NCBI GenBank assembly: GCA_002350845.1
Contig: DEFL01000032.1
Coordinates: 1 to 41,899 of the forward strand
Source: Christensenella sp. UBA2853
Lineage (GTDB): Bacteria > Bacillota > Clostridia > Christensenellales > Aristaeellaceae
Direction: 5' to 3'
DNA length: 41,899 bases
A model generated the notes under the pieces. It was not told the DNA's origin. It saw only the letters and a list, made by a program, of their open reading frames with translations, and made no database searches. Shown here in pieces: positions 22,921 through 31,527 of this stretch (position 1 is the stretch's first letter; each line of letters opens with the position of its first letter). The translations under genes were made by a program, and so were the position numbers.

Positions 22921-24312
22921 ATGCCGAATATGTCCAAGGAAAAGCATCCCATGCCCTCACAGGCACCGGAGGTGCGCAGTCAGAACTTCCTGGAAGTTGC
23001 ACTGGGCTACAGCGAGGAGACGGCAGTGGAGGAGGCCAGACGCTGCCTCGACTGCAAGAATCCTTTCTGTGTTACCGGCTGCCCTGTCCATATCCATATC
23101 CCGGAGTTTATCCGCGAAGTGGCTGCCGGCCACTTTGAGGAGGCCTATCAGGTCATCAACAGGGACAGCTCACTCCCGGCTGTCTGCGGCCGTGTCTGCC
23201 CGCAGGAGAGCCAGTGCGAGGGCAAGTGTGTCCGCGGCATGCGCGGCGATCCGGTGGGAATCGGACGCCTCGAGCGCTTTGTGGCGGACTGGCATAATGC
23301 GCACGGCGTACAGAAGACGGAAAAACCTGCCTCCAACGGGCATAAGGTGGCAGTGATCGGTTCCGGACCTTCCGGACTGACCTGTGCCGGCGACCTCGCA
23401 CGCAAAGGCTATGAAGTGACCGTGTTTGAAGCTCTGCATCTGGCAGGCGGCGTTCTGGTGTACGGTATTCCGGAGTTCCGTCTCCCGAAGTCCATCGTGC
23501 AGAAAGAGATCGACAAGCTGGAAGACCTGGGCGTGAAGATTGAGACCAATGTGGTCATCGGTCGCACGATTACCATCGACGAACTCATGGGCGAGTACGG
23601 GTTTGAAGCCGTCTTTATCGGCTCCGGCGCAGGCCTGCCCAAGTTCATGAACATCCCCGGGGAAAACCTGAAGGGTGTGTATTCCGCCAATGAGTTCCTG
23701 ACCCGCATCAATCTCATGAAAGCCTATCAGCCCGACAGCGATACCCCGATTCAGCATGGGAAGAAAGTCGCTGTTGTGGGCGGCGGCAATGTTGCCATGG
23801 ACGCGGCCCGATGCGCAAGACGTCTGGGTGCTGATGTGACGATCATCTACCGCAGAACCGAAGCCGAGCTTCCCGCGCGCCGCGAGGAAGTGGAGCACGC
23901 CATGGAGGAAGGCATCGTCTTCCATTTCCTCACCAATCCGGTGTCCATTTCCGGAACAGACGGCTGGGTCTCCTCCATCCGCTGCCAGAAGATGGAACTG
24001 GGTGAACCGGACGCATCCGGCCGCAGGCGTCCCGTGCCTGTGGAAGGCTCCGAGGAGGACCTGGAGATGGACTGCGTGATCATGGCACTGGGCACATCCC
24101 CCAATCCCCTCATCAAGAGTACCACGGAAGGCCTTGAAACCCAGAAGTGGGGCGGCATTGTCGTGAAGGAAGAGACCGGGGAAACCAGCCGGAAGAATGT
24201 CTATGCCGGCGGTGACGCAGTGACCGGTGCTGCGACCGTCATTCTCGCCATGGGCGCAGGAAAGACGGCAGCTGCAGCGATTGACGAGCGGCTCCAGGGA
24301 AAAGAACAGTAA
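22921..24312 (+). CDS. nfnB: NfnB-type subunit / glutamate synthase small-chain-like oxidoreductase
   Basis: A 463-residue flavoprotein. The N-terminal iron-sulfur part (about 35-105) has RCLDCKNPFCVTGCPV and CGRVCPQESQCEGKC, the ligands of two [4Fe-4S] clusters. An FAD-binding Rossmann motif follows (VAVIGSGPSGLTCAGDLARK, about 142), then an NADP-binding one (VAVVGGGNVAMDAARCARRL, about 283) and the terminal YAGGDAVTGAATVILAMGAG. It carries the bifurcating FAD in Nfn. Alone it could be called GltD, but pairing with an NfnA partner and no large glutamate synthase gene favours Nfn. Typical of fermentative anaerobes. Confidence 0.9.
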   Translation: MPNMSKEKHPMPSQAPEVRSQNFLEVALGYSEETAVEEARRCLDCKNPFCVTGCPVHIHIPEFIREVAAGHFEEAYQVINRDSSLPAVCGRVCPQESQCEGKCVRGMRGDPVGIGRLERFVADWHNAHGVQKTEKPASNGHKVAVIGSGPSGLTCAGDLARKGYEVTVFEALHLAGGVLVYGIPEFRLPKSIVQKEIDKLEDLGVKIETNVVIGRTITIDELMGEYGFEAVFIGSGAGLPKFMNIPGENLKGVYSANEFLTRINLMKAYQPDSDTPIQHGKKVAVVGGGNVAMDAARCARRLGADVTIIYRRTEAELPARREEVEHAMEEGIVFHFLTNPVSISGTDGWVSSIRCQKMELGEPDASGRRRPVPVEGSEEDLEMDCVIMALGTSPNPLIKSTTEGLETQKWGGIVVKEETGETSRKNVYAGGDAVTGAATVILAMGAGKTAAAAIDERLQGKEQ

Positions 24313-24322
24313 CGCATGACAG

Positions 24323-24347
24323 GCGGCATGGCAGCATGCTGCTTTTT
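24323..24347 (+). terminator. Intrinsic terminator after nfnB
   Basis: GCGGCATG (24323-24330) pairs with CATGCTGC (24335-24342), with one G-T pair, around a 4-nt loop, followed by five T's. Confidence 0.75.
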
Positions 24348-24408
24348 CTGACGGCATTCACATGCACTTCACATAGAGCGCTTAGAATCAGAATCAGGGA
24401 ACTTGCGC

Positions 24409-24459
24409 TTGTGTGAGAAATATCAAGATGATATAATCAAGGGACTGTGACCTTCACAG
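24409..24459 (+). promoter_or_regulatory. Sigma-A promoter with adjacent inverted repeat
   Basis: TTGTGT (24409-24414), a 17-bp spacer ending TGA, and perfect TATAAT (24432-24437). At the predicted transcription start lies CTGTGA-CCT-TCACAG (24445-24459), a perfect 6-bp inverted repeat that could be an operator or a 5' hairpin. It drives the gene block beginning at 24524. Confidence 0.65.
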
Positions 24460-24523
24460 AAAATATGGTCATCAAGGGATGGCGCATGCCGTTCCCCGGA
24501 ATAGATTGGATGGAGGAAACGTT

Positions 24524-25564
24524 ATGTTCAAGCAGCTGATGAACAACTACTATTATGGCAAGGCCGGAAAGGGAGACCTGACGCCGGATGATCTGCCGAG
24601 CAACCGCTGGCAGCTTTTCTGGGAAACCCTGCGTGTCCGTTTCTCGGCTCTGGTCCGTTTGAACGTGATGTACCTTGTGGCGTTCATTCCGGTGCTGATT
24701 GTGCTGGGCCTGGGTGTGTCCGGTACGATGAATATTCTCAATTCGACCGACCTTGGCGATGGCGAGTCCGCCTATACCATGCAGGCCGCGCTGCAGGCAG
24801 AGAGCACCGCAGAACAGGGCGGCGATCCCGCAACCGTGACCGTGCCGGCCGTCATGAGCGCAGCAGCTTCCCGCGATGCGCTCTACAGCATTCTGTTCAT
24901 GAGCCTGCTGCTCTTCATTCCTGCCTTTGCCATTACGGGTCCTGCAACGGCCGGCGTCAGCTATGTTGTGCGCAACTGGGCGCGTGACGAGCATGCCTTC
25001 ATCTGGTCAGACTTTAAGGATGCCGTGAAGGAAAACTGGAAGCAGTCGATTGTTATTTCCCTCATCACATCGGTTCTGCCGATCATTGTCTATATGTGCT
25101 GGCGCTTTTACGGTGAACTGGCCAATACGAACGTCATCATGATTGTGCCCCAGATCCTGGTCATGATGCTGGGCCTTGTGTGGGCGATCTCCGTGACGTT
25201 CATGCATCCCATGATTGTCGGGTACCGCCTGACCCTGAAGGACCTTCTGCGCAACAGCATGCTGCTGGCTGTGGCCCGCCTGCCGCAGAGCGTGGGCATC
25301 CGTCTTCTGCACTGCGTGCCGGTGCTCATCGCCCTTGCTGTTGCCTTCTTCATCAACCCTGCATGGGCCATTCTGGGCATTGTGCTCTACTATATCCTCA
25401 TCGGTTTCTCTCTGAGCCGTTTTGTGACCGCCAGCTTCACCAACGCCGTCTTTGACCGCTATATCAACAGCCATATCGAAGGCGCCAAGGTCAACCGCGG
25501 TCTGAGGGAAGAGACCGACGATGACGACGAAGAAGAGATCAGTGTGGAAATGCCGCGCGAGTAA
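24524..25564 (+). CDS. YesL/DUF624-like multi-pass membrane protein
   Basis: A 346-residue protein with a 60-residue soluble N-terminus (MNNYYYGKAGKGDLTPDDLP) and about five or six transmembrane segments. One is near 47-72, two are near 125-150 (LFMSLLLFIPAFAITGPATA), and the rest follow residue 185. The FSALVRLNVMYLVAFIPVL segment and GPATAGVSYVVRNWAR loop resemble the YesL (DUF624) family, whose members often sit beside sugar-uptake genes. The acidic tail EETDDDDEEE is cytoplasmic by prediction. ATG 24524 has TGGAGGAAAC upstream. A methyltransferase gene follows after 12 nt. Function unknown. Confidence 0.75.
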   Translation: MFKQLMNNYYYGKAGKGDLTPDDLPSNRWQLFWETLRVRFSALVRLNVMYLVAFIPVLIVLGLGVSGTMNILNSTDLGDGESAYTMQAALQAESTAEQGGDPATVTVPAVMSAAASRDALYSILFMSLLLFIPAFAITGPATAGVSYVVRNWARDEHAFIWSDFKDAVKENWKQSIVISLITSVLPIIVYMCWRFYGELANTNVIMIVPQILVMMLGLVWAISVTFMHPMIVGYRLTLKDLLRNSMLLAVARLPQSVGIRLLHCVPVLIALAVAFFINPAWAILGIVLYYILIGFSLSRFVTASFTNAVFDRYINSHIEGAKVNRGLREETDDDDEEEISVEMPRE

Positions 25565-25576
25565 AGGAAGTAAGCA

Positions 25577-26335
25577 ATGTATACCGGTTTTGCCGAGGTT
25601 TATGACGAACTGATGGGGGAGGTCAATTATCGCAACTGGGCGGACCTCTACTGTGATCTGATGGCCCAGTACGGAATTACCAAAGGAAAGGTATGTGAGT
25701 GCGCCTGCGGGACAGGTGCACTCACGATTCCTTTATATAAAAAAGGATTCCACATGACGGGTGTGGACATCAGCCAGGACATGCTCTGGATTGCGGCGCA
25801 GAAGGCGCGCAAGGCAGGCATCGCCATTCCCTTCGTCCGGCAGGACATGCGGGAGCTGAGGCTGCACCGCCCCATGGACGCGGTGCTGGCGACCTGTGAC
25901 GGGGTGAATTACCTGCTCAGGGAAGAGGACGTCCTGGCCTTTTTTGAGAGTGCCTATCAGGCACTGCGGCCGGGCGGCGGACTCTTCTTTGATATTTCCA
26001 CGCCCTATAAACTGGAAAACAAACTGGGCAACCAGATCATCTGTGATGATTCAGAGCATATCACGTATTTCTGGCAGAATGCCTATCATCCGTCGACCCG
26101 CCAGGTGGAGATGCACCTGTGCTTCTTCGTCCGTCAGGAGGATGGAAGCTACAAGCGGATTGACGAGGAGCAGAAGCAGAGGGCCTGGACTGCAGAGGAG
26201 ATCGAACGGATGCTGATGCAGGCCGGGTTTGACCGCATCGCGGTGTACGGCAACGGGCACCTGAACCCCGCCCGGGAGAAGGAAGACCGCTGGCATTTCG
26301 CCGCCATGCGCCGTGTGCAGCCCGAAGAGATGTAA
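25577..26335 (+). CDS. Class I SAM-dependent methyltransferase
   Basis: A 252-residue Rossmann-fold methyltransferase with motif I VCECACGTGALTIPL (about residues 36-50), an acidic end of strand 2 (VDIS, about 64), the post-motif VRQDMREL (about 90) and motif IV-like LATCDGVNYL (about 107). It begins YTGFAEVYDELM, the common start of a group of small-molecule or YbaJ/SmtA-like methyltransferases in Bacillota. The substrate is unknown. It sits 12 nt after the membrane protein gene and 22 nt before hslO, consistent with one operon. Confidence 0.9.
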   Translation: MYTGFAEVYDELMGEVNYRNWADLYCDLMAQYGITKGKVCECACGTGALTIPLYKKGFHMTGVDISQDMLWIAAQKARKAGIAIPFVRQDMRELRLHRPMDAVLATCDGVNYLLREEDVLAFFESAYQALRPGGGLFFDISTPYKLENKLGNQIICDDSEHITYFWQNAYHPSTRQVEMHLCFFVRQEDGSYKRIDEEQKQRAWTAEEIERMLMQAGFDRIAVYGNGHLNPAREKEDRWHFAAMRRVQPEEM

Positions 26336-26357
26336 GACAGAAAAGAGGAACACTACA

Positions 26358-27257
26358 ATGGAACAGCTGACAGCTTTTCAGGGAGATGAAATGCTGCACA
26401 TGGACCTCATGGGCGGCCAGGTGCGCGTGATGCTCTGCGAGACAACGCAGATGGTGCAGACCGCCTGCGATATTCATGAATCGACGCCGGTGTGCACTGC
26501 CGCGATGGGCCGCCTGATGACAGCCACCGCCATGCTCGGTGTGATGATGAAGGGCGACCGGGAGTCCGTGAGTGTCACCATCAAGGGCGACGGTCCCATG
26601 GGCACGCTGGTGTGCGTGGCCGACCACGGTGATGTGCGCGTCTGCGCAGACAATACACAGGTGGAGCTCCCGGAGCGCGAGGACGGCAAACTGGATGTCG
26701 GCGGCGCGGTCGGACATAACGGCCGCATGAGCGTGGTCAAGGATCTGGGCATGAAGGAACCGTATATCGGCCAGTGCGAACTGGTCAGCGGCGAGCTCGG
26801 CATTGACTTCGCGAATTATTTCACGGTTTCTGAGCAGCAGCCTTCTCTGGTGTCTCTGGGCGTTCTGGTGCAGGGAGACAAGGTCATCAAGGCCGGCGGA
26901 CTTCTGCTGCAGCCCCTGCCCGGATGCGAGGAAAAGACCATTGAGCAGCTCGAACTGCGCAGTCCCATGTTTGCGGAGATCAGCCGTGAACTGAACGCTG
27001 CGCCCAAGGAGGAGCTCGCTGAGGGATGGTTCCGCGGCATGGATCTGCGGCTTCTGGACAGGACGCCGCTGCGGTATCACTGCACCTGCTCAAGGGAGCG
27101 GATGGAGAAGGCCCTGCTTGCGATCGGACAGAAGGACCTGCAGTCGATCATCGATGATGACCATGGCGCAGAGCTCGGCTGCCATTTCTGCCGCAAGACC
27201 TATTTCTTTACCACTGAACAGCTCAAGGCTTTGATTGGAGGAGCAGCACATGTTTGA
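26358..27257 (+). CDS. hslO: Redox-regulated molecular chaperone Hsp33
   Basis: A 299-residue holdase that is activated when oxidants release zinc from four cysteines. The N-terminal domain shows TAAMGRLMTATAMLGVMMKG and VTIKGDGPMGTLVCVADHG, both typical. The C-terminal redox switch is CTC at about residue 241-243 and CHFC at about 275-278, so all four zinc ligands are present. ATG 26358 has AGAGGA upstream; a GTG at 26313 would overlap the methyltransferase gene. It overlaps the next gene by 8 nt, indicating coupled expression with a protein of unknown function. Confidence 0.95.
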   Translation: MEQLTAFQGDEMLHMDLMGGQVRVMLCETTQMVQTACDIHESTPVCTAAMGRLMTATAMLGVMMKGDRESVSVTIKGDGPMGTLVCVADHGDVRVCADNTQVELPEREDGKLDVGGAVGHNGRMSVVKDLGMKEPYIGQCELVSGELGIDFANYFTVSEQQPSLVSLGVLVQGDKVIKAGGLLLQPLPGCEEKTIEQLELRSPMFAEISRELNAAPKEELAEGWFRGMDLRLLDRTPLRYHCTCSRERMEKALLAIGQKDLQSIIDDDHGAELGCHFCRKTYFFTTEQLKALIGGAAHV

Positions 27258-28077
27258 ATGCATTGATTTTGACGAGCATCTCGCGTCGTTTGTCACCGAG
27301 TATATGCAGGCCCATCAGAAAGACTATAAGAACTATGACGCCATGGAAGCCGATATGCCGGCGATCTATGTGCGCTTTCTCAATCAGCCGGCTGACTGGC
27401 TTGACGGCCTGACCCCCGGCAGCTATTTCACGCAGTTCGAGGATCCCAAGGATCTCGTGGACTGGATGATTGCGTATGACCAGAAGGGCGTCGCGATCCC
27501 GGACCTGCTTCTCGAGCAGATTGAGAATGTGGGCAAGCCCTGCGAGAAACGCCTTGTTGCCATCCTGAAGGATGAGGAAATGAGCGATGCCCTGAAGATG
27601 ACGGCGATCGGGGTGCTCCGGACCATGGAGAGCACCCAGCCCAAGATGCTGTACATCCAGTGGCAGATGGAACGCGAGCGTGAGGACGAACTGGCAGACA
27701 ATGCCCTTGAGTCCCTTGCCGACATGGGAAGAGCGGCCCTGCAGCCGATTCTGGAAGCCCTGCCCAAAGCCAATGAGGCGGGTCAGGAAGCGCTTCTGGA
27801 TATCCTGGCCAACTATCCCGGCAATGAGCAGGTCTTCCAGCTGGCCCAGCGCCTCTTCCGCGCCAACCCGGACCGCCGTGCTCTGTTTGCCGGCTATCTG
27901 GGCAAGCTGGGGGACGACCGTGCGATGAAGGACCTGATGGCCGCGGCCAATGATCCGGAGCTGAACTATATCGATTATCTGGAAATCCGGAACGCTATCG
28001 AACGCCTCGGCGGCACGGCCCCCGAGAGAACCTTTGAGGGCGACCCGACCTATGAGGCGCTCAGCGGCATGCAGTGA
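27250..28077 (+). CDS. HEAT-repeat-like protein of unknown function
   Basis: A 275-residue acidic, helical, soluble protein. From about residue 110 it has repeated helix pairs separated by short turns (LVAILKDEEMSDALKMTAIG; ALESLADMGRAALQPILEAL; EALLDILANYPGNEQVFQLA), the look of HEAT or Armadillo-type repeats, which bind proteins. The first 100 residues are a separate domain with aromatic and acidic residues (AIYVRFLNQPADWLDGL). I do not recognise the family. TTGGAGGAG (27235-27243) serves the ATG at 27250, and the gene overlaps hslO by 8 nt. A role as partner of Hsp33 is only a guess from position. Confidence 0.75.
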   Translation: MFECIDFDEHLASFVTEYMQAHQKDYKNYDAMEADMPAIYVRFLNQPADWLDGLTPGSYFTQFEDPKDLVDWMIAYDQKGVAIPDLLLEQIENVGKPCEKRLVAILKDEEMSDALKMTAIGVLRTMESTQPKMLYIQWQMEREREDELADNALESLADMGRAALQPILEALPKANEAGQEALLDILANYPGNEQVFQLAQRLFRANPDRRALFAGYLGKLGDDRAMKDLMAAANDPELNYIDYLEIRNAIERLGGTAPERTFEGDPTYEALSGMQ

Positions 28078-28111
28078 GTCTGAGGACAAAGAAAAGGCAG
28101 GAGGTGACTGA

Positions 28112-30076
28112 ATGCTTTGTCCGTTCTGTTCGGCGTATGCCAGCGACGATGAAATTGTATGCCCCAAATGTGGGAAACTGCTGCCCAGGCGTGAAAACCG
28201 GGAGGAGGGCGTGATGGCCATCCGCCAGGGAAAACGCGCGCGGGAAGCCGCCCTGCTCGGAAAGACAGGCACTGAACAGTCGAATGCCTCAAAGCCTCCG
28301 GTCACCTTTGAGCGCCAGGGCACAGGCAGAACCTGGGTGGACCCGGCAGCCCGCGCCTCCACGGCCGGGCAGATCCCCGTGTATGCAGCACAGGACGTGT
28401 ATGACGCACAGGGTGAACCGCTCACCGAGGATGATGGCCTGCCCATGGACCGCGTCCACCGTGCCACCGTCTACGGAGAGACCGGCACGCGCGAGATCCC
28501 GCATATCGACCCGAGACCATCGAGCCGTGTTGAGCGCAAGCGTCTCAAGCAGCACGCGATCAACTGGGCGAAAATGAGCGTGGTCTTTGCCGTTCTTCTG
28601 ATTTTTCTGCTCATTGGCGGCGTGGTGTTTCTCAGAACCACCGATGCCGGACAGAAAATCCTCGCCAGCATGGGCAGGGATGCCTCTTCGACGGCCTACT
28701 GGGAGATCGGGGAGGAAAAGATGGATACCGGTGATATTGCCGGGGCCATTGAGGCGTTTGAGCGAGCCAAGGGCATCGACGACCTCGCGGCAGAGCAGGA
28801 GAACGCACAGGTCAATGTGAACGTGGCCGGCCTGCTGATGCTGGCTTCCACGTATGAAGCGTCCGGAAGAACTGCGGATGCCGAGGCAATCTATATCGAT
28901 CTGTATACGAATATCGTGCCCACGGCGGCCGATGCCTATACCCACGAGATCCGCATTCTGCGCCAGACGGGCCGGGAGGCCCAGGCGGCCGAGCTGATGC
29001 AGACCGCTTATCAGGCGACCGGGCAGACCACGTTCCGCACCCAGCGCAATGAACTGCTCCCCAAGCCGCCCACGACGAGCGTGTATGCCGGTCTCTATGA
29101 AGAGAAAAAGTACGTCAAGCTCGAATCACCCGAAGAGTATCCGGTGTATTACACCTTCAACCCGGAGGCCAAGCTTCCGGAAGAAGGCACGCTGTTCACG
29201 GAAGAAATCTTCCTGGATGAGGGGATCTGGTCGATGCGCGCTGTGGCTGTCCACGGCGAACTCGTGTCGGATGAACTCAGTGCCGTATACCGCATCATCA
29301 TGCCCAGCCCGCAGAAACCCAGAGCAAGCCTTGCACCGAACACCTACAAACAGAGACAGCAGGTGCGCCTCTGGCCGGGTCTGGACAACATGGAAGACAC
29401 GGATATCACCCTGTACTATACAATCGACGGCTCGCTGCCGGATGCAGACAGCCCGATCTATACCGGCGACCCGATCCGTCTGCCGGGCAACTATGTCGAT
29501 CTGCACGCCGTGGCCGTCAACCGTTACGGCAAGGCGAGCAACGTGCTCTCCATCCGCTACAAGATTCTTGCCAAGCCCTATCCGCTGACCTCCTATTCCA
29601 CGGAGGATGTGGCTTCCGGCGTCCAGCTCGCCCTGACGACATGGGACGCTTTCAGGGAGAAATACGGGGAACCGCAGAGCTCCGAGGACGTGAAGATGGG
29701 CGGTATGGAAGGCGAATGCCAGAAGCGGAACTACGACTGGGGCTATGCGATTTTCTACAGACAGTCGGGCAAGCAGCTTCTGGGTGAACTGTACTTTGAA
29801 AAGAACACGTTCCAGGGCCCGAGAGACACGGGCATCGGAAGCACCGAGGCCGATGTGGTTGGAAAGTTCCGCGATATGGGACAGCTCGAGAGCCCGTCAG
29901 GCAACCGCGGTCTGTATGAAAACGATTCCGGGAAGGGCAAGATTTACGTGCAGGAAGACGGCACGAAGATCATCCGGTATATTGCCAACACGCCGGACTC
30001 CCATACCTGGCAGCTGGAGTACAGGCTTTCCAAAGCGGGCAAAGTCATTTCCGTGGATCAGCTGTATATTCCGTAA
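28112..30076 (+). CDS. Zinc-ribbon membrane protein with extracellular TPR-like and CHB_HEX-type domains
   Basis: A 654-residue membrane protein. An N-terminal zinc ribbon (C3, C6, C17, C20: LCPFC ... VCPKC) is followed by a charged, low-complexity cytoplasmic stretch (about 25-150) and one transmembrane helix (about 155-175, VFAVLLIFLLIGGVVFL). The outer part begins with TPR-like helices (GDIAGAIEAFERAKGI; AEAIYIDLY). Two chitobiase C-terminal-like beta domains follow, recognisable by YYTIDGSLPDADSPIYTG (about 435-450) and the weaker YYTFNPEAKLPEEGTLF. A final domain of about 140 residues is unknown. Such proteins may sense cytoplasmic zinc or a partner and bind wall glycans (inference). It is in the same block as the HEAT-like gene. 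Confidence 0.8.
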   Translation: MLCPFCSAYASDDEIVCPKCGKLLPRRENREEGVMAIRQGKRAREAALLGKTGTEQSNASKPPVTFERQGTGRTWVDPAARASTAGQIPVYAAQDVYDAQGEPLTEDDGLPMDRVHRATVYGETGTREIPHIDPRPSSRVERKRLKQHAINWAKMSVVFAVLLIFLLIGGVVFLRTTDAGQKILASMGRDASSTAYWEIGEEKMDTGDIAGAIEAFERAKGIDDLAAEQENAQVNVNVAGLLMLASTYEASGRTADAEAIYIDLYTNIVPTAADAYTHEIRILRQTGREAQAAELMQTAYQATGQTTFRTQRNELLPKPPTTSVYAGLYEEKKYVKLESPEEYPVYYTFNPEAKLPEEGTLFTEEIFLDEGIWSMRAVAVHGELVSDELSAVYRIIMPSPQKPRASLAPNTYKQRQQVRLWPGLDNMEDTDITLYYTIDGSLPDADSPIYTGDPIRLPGNYVDLHAVAVNRYGKASNVLSIRYKILAKPYPLTSYSTEDVASGVQLALTTWDAFREKYGEPQSSEDVKMGGMEGECQKRNYDWGYAIFYRQSGKQLLGELYFEKNTFQGPRDTGIGSTEADVVGKFRDMGQLESPSGNRGLYENDSGKGKIYVQEDGTKIIRYIANTPDSHTWQLEYRLSKAGKVISVDQLYIP

Positions 30077-30093
30077 ACAGGGAGGAAGATCAG

Positions 30094-30873
30094 ATGAGCA
30101 TTTCAGTGGTGCTGAAGGATGCGCAGGAAAATGTTCTCCAGCGTGAGACAGCCGAGCAGACCGTGCATATGGCGGTCGAGCGCACCTATGCCCCGGGCGA
30201 CTGCCTGGAAGTGACAGGTGCAGAGCATCTGATTGTGCAGATGGACCAGACCCTGACGGAGGGCGAAGTCTACGCGCCGAAAAAGTGCATGACCTACAGG
30301 ATTCCCTTCGGCCCTGAGCGCTCGGCCTACCCGCCGTATGCGTTTGAAGGTGAAAAACATGTGGTCCGCGTGCGCGAAATGACAGACGATGAAATCCGCG
30401 CGCTCCGGCCGATTTCAAGAAATCCGCACGACCTGCGCGGGGATACGGACTATTACCCGCATGCCACCGCCAATGTGGAGACCCGCGGGGAGGCCGACTT
30501 TGCCGCGCGGAATATCATTGACGGCGTGTACACCAACCGCGGCCACGGCCCCTGGCCGTACGGCAGCTGGGGGATTGGCACCAAGCAGGATGCCGCGCTG
30601 ACGGTCGATTTTGGCCGCGAGGTTCAAATCGACAGCGTGCGGGTGCTACTCCGGGCGGATTTCCCGCATGACAGCTGGTGGGAGAGCTGTGTGTTTGTCT
30701 TCAGTGACGGCACGCAGGAAACGATGCACCTCGTCAAGTCCGATGCCTTCCAGACGCTTCCGGTCCGGAAGACCATCTCCTGGATCCGTCTCGAACAGAT
30801 GAAAAAAGCGGACGATCCGTCTCCGTTCCCGTCCATCCGTCAGCTGGAAGTGATCGGGTGCGATCTTCTGTAA
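30094..30873 (+). CDS. Discoidin (F5/8 type C)-like carbohydrate-binding protein
   Basis: A 259-residue protein with no signal peptide. The C-terminal half (about 125-255) has the discoidin pattern AARNIIDGVYTNRGHGPWP, GSWGIGTKQDAALTVDFGRE and VQIDSVRVLLRAD, followed by a WIRLEQM strand, seen in sugar-binding beta sandwiches. The N-terminal part is another beta-rich domain (RTYAPGDCLEVTG, LIVQMDQTL). Many clostridial proteins of this type are called carbohydrate-binding without data. It has GGGAGGAAGA upstream and follows the previous gene by 17 nt. Absence of a secretion signal means the ligand is either cytoplasmic or the export route is unknown. Confidence 0.75.
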   Translation: MSISVVLKDAQENVLQRETAEQTVHMAVERTYAPGDCLEVTGAEHLIVQMDQTLTEGEVYAPKKCMTYRIPFGPERSAYPPYAFEGEKHVVRVREMTDDEIRALRPISRNPHDLRGDTDYYPHATANVETRGEADFAARNIIDGVYTNRGHGPWPYGSWGIGTKQDAALTVDFGREVQIDSVRVLLRADFPHDSWWESCVFVFSDGTQETMHLVKSDAFQTLPVRKTISWIRLEQMKKADDPSPFPSIRQLEVIGCDLL

Positions 30874-30880
30874 ACGTTCA

Positions 30881-30907
30881 GCACAGGGCATGTCCCTGTG
30901 CTTTTTT
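30881..30907 (+). terminator. Intrinsic terminator after the discoidin-like gene
   Basis: GCACAGGG (30881-30888) pairs with CCCTGTGC (30894-30901) around a 5-nt loop, followed by six T's (30902-30907). Confidence 0.9.
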
Positions 30908-30990
30908 CAACTGCAGGTTCAATGACAGGACGCTGGTTTCGGGGTATCATGAAGATGCGCAGGAATGTCGATGGGGAAGGATGGGAGATC

Positions 30991-31416
30991 ATGAGAGGCA
31001 ACATTTCGGATATCAGGCAGTATCTGAAGGACCGGGAAGCACTGCAGGCCGTGGAAAAGGAACTGGAGGAACGGATGGAACCGGAGGCGGAACCGTCTGA
31101 AAAGCAGTCCCCGGAAGTGCCGGACCTGGATGAAATCATCTGGTTTTTCGGCGAGGAATATACAGTGGACAGCCAGTCGCTGGAAATCATCCTCCGGAAC
31201 TATACGAGGGGTATGGCAGAACAGGTGCAGTCGGACGAAGCGGGTGAAGATCCTTTTCATGCAAGGCTGATCCGGGAAGCGCACGACTGTGCCGAGGCCC
31301 TCCGCATCCGCCTGCTGGCACTGAATGCGTATGAATTGCAGCTGGACGAGGCGAGAGAGCGCAGCGAGGAGGTCTTTGATCCGGAAAACATGGATCCGGA
31401 TGATCTCCCGTTCTGA
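30991..31416 (+). CDS. Small acidic helical protein of unknown function
   Basis: A 141-residue, strongly acidic protein predicted to be nearly all helical: IRQYLKDREALQAVEKELEE, then EIIWFFGEEYTVDSQSLEII, then AEALRIRLLALNAYELQLDE, ending ENMDPDDLPF. No transmembrane segment, signal or known motif. The start is ATG 30991, with GGGAG just upstream; an earlier in-frame ATG lies near the preceding terminator. It stands alone between a terminator and a bidirectional terminator, with its own promoter not obvious. Real gene status rests on codon use and the ribosome binding site. Confidence 0.65.
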   Translation: MRGNISDIRQYLKDREALQAVEKELEERMEPEAEPSEKQSPEVPDLDEIIWFFGEEYTVDSQSLEIILRNYTRGMAEQVQSDEAGEDPFHARLIREAHDCAEALRIRLLALNAYELQLDEARERSEEVFDPENMDPDDLPF

Positions 31417-31452
31417 TCGTGTTCAAAAGAGAACGTGAAACATCCGTATGGA

Positions 31453-31508
31453 AAAAAGCAGCAGTCCATCTCCGAAAAAACCTGTGGAGTCATGGACTGC
31501 TGCTTTTT
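31453..31508. terminator. Bidirectional intrinsic terminator
   Basis: A 17-bp perfect stem: AAAAAGCAGCAGTCCAT (31453-31469) with its complement at 31492-31508. An inner CTCC/GGAG pairing (31470-31473 / 31486-31489) extends it. T-runs on both strands end the convergent genes at 31416 (plus) and 31528 (minus). Confidence 0.92.
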
Positions 31509-31527
31509 GCATGGGGAGGAACGGGAC

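Noticed and set aside
27223..28467. A 414-codon minus-strand frame over the HEAT-like and zinc-ribbon genes
   Set aside because: The plus-strand genes have strong ribosome binding sites, overlapping operon spacing and recognisable domains; the minus frame has none.
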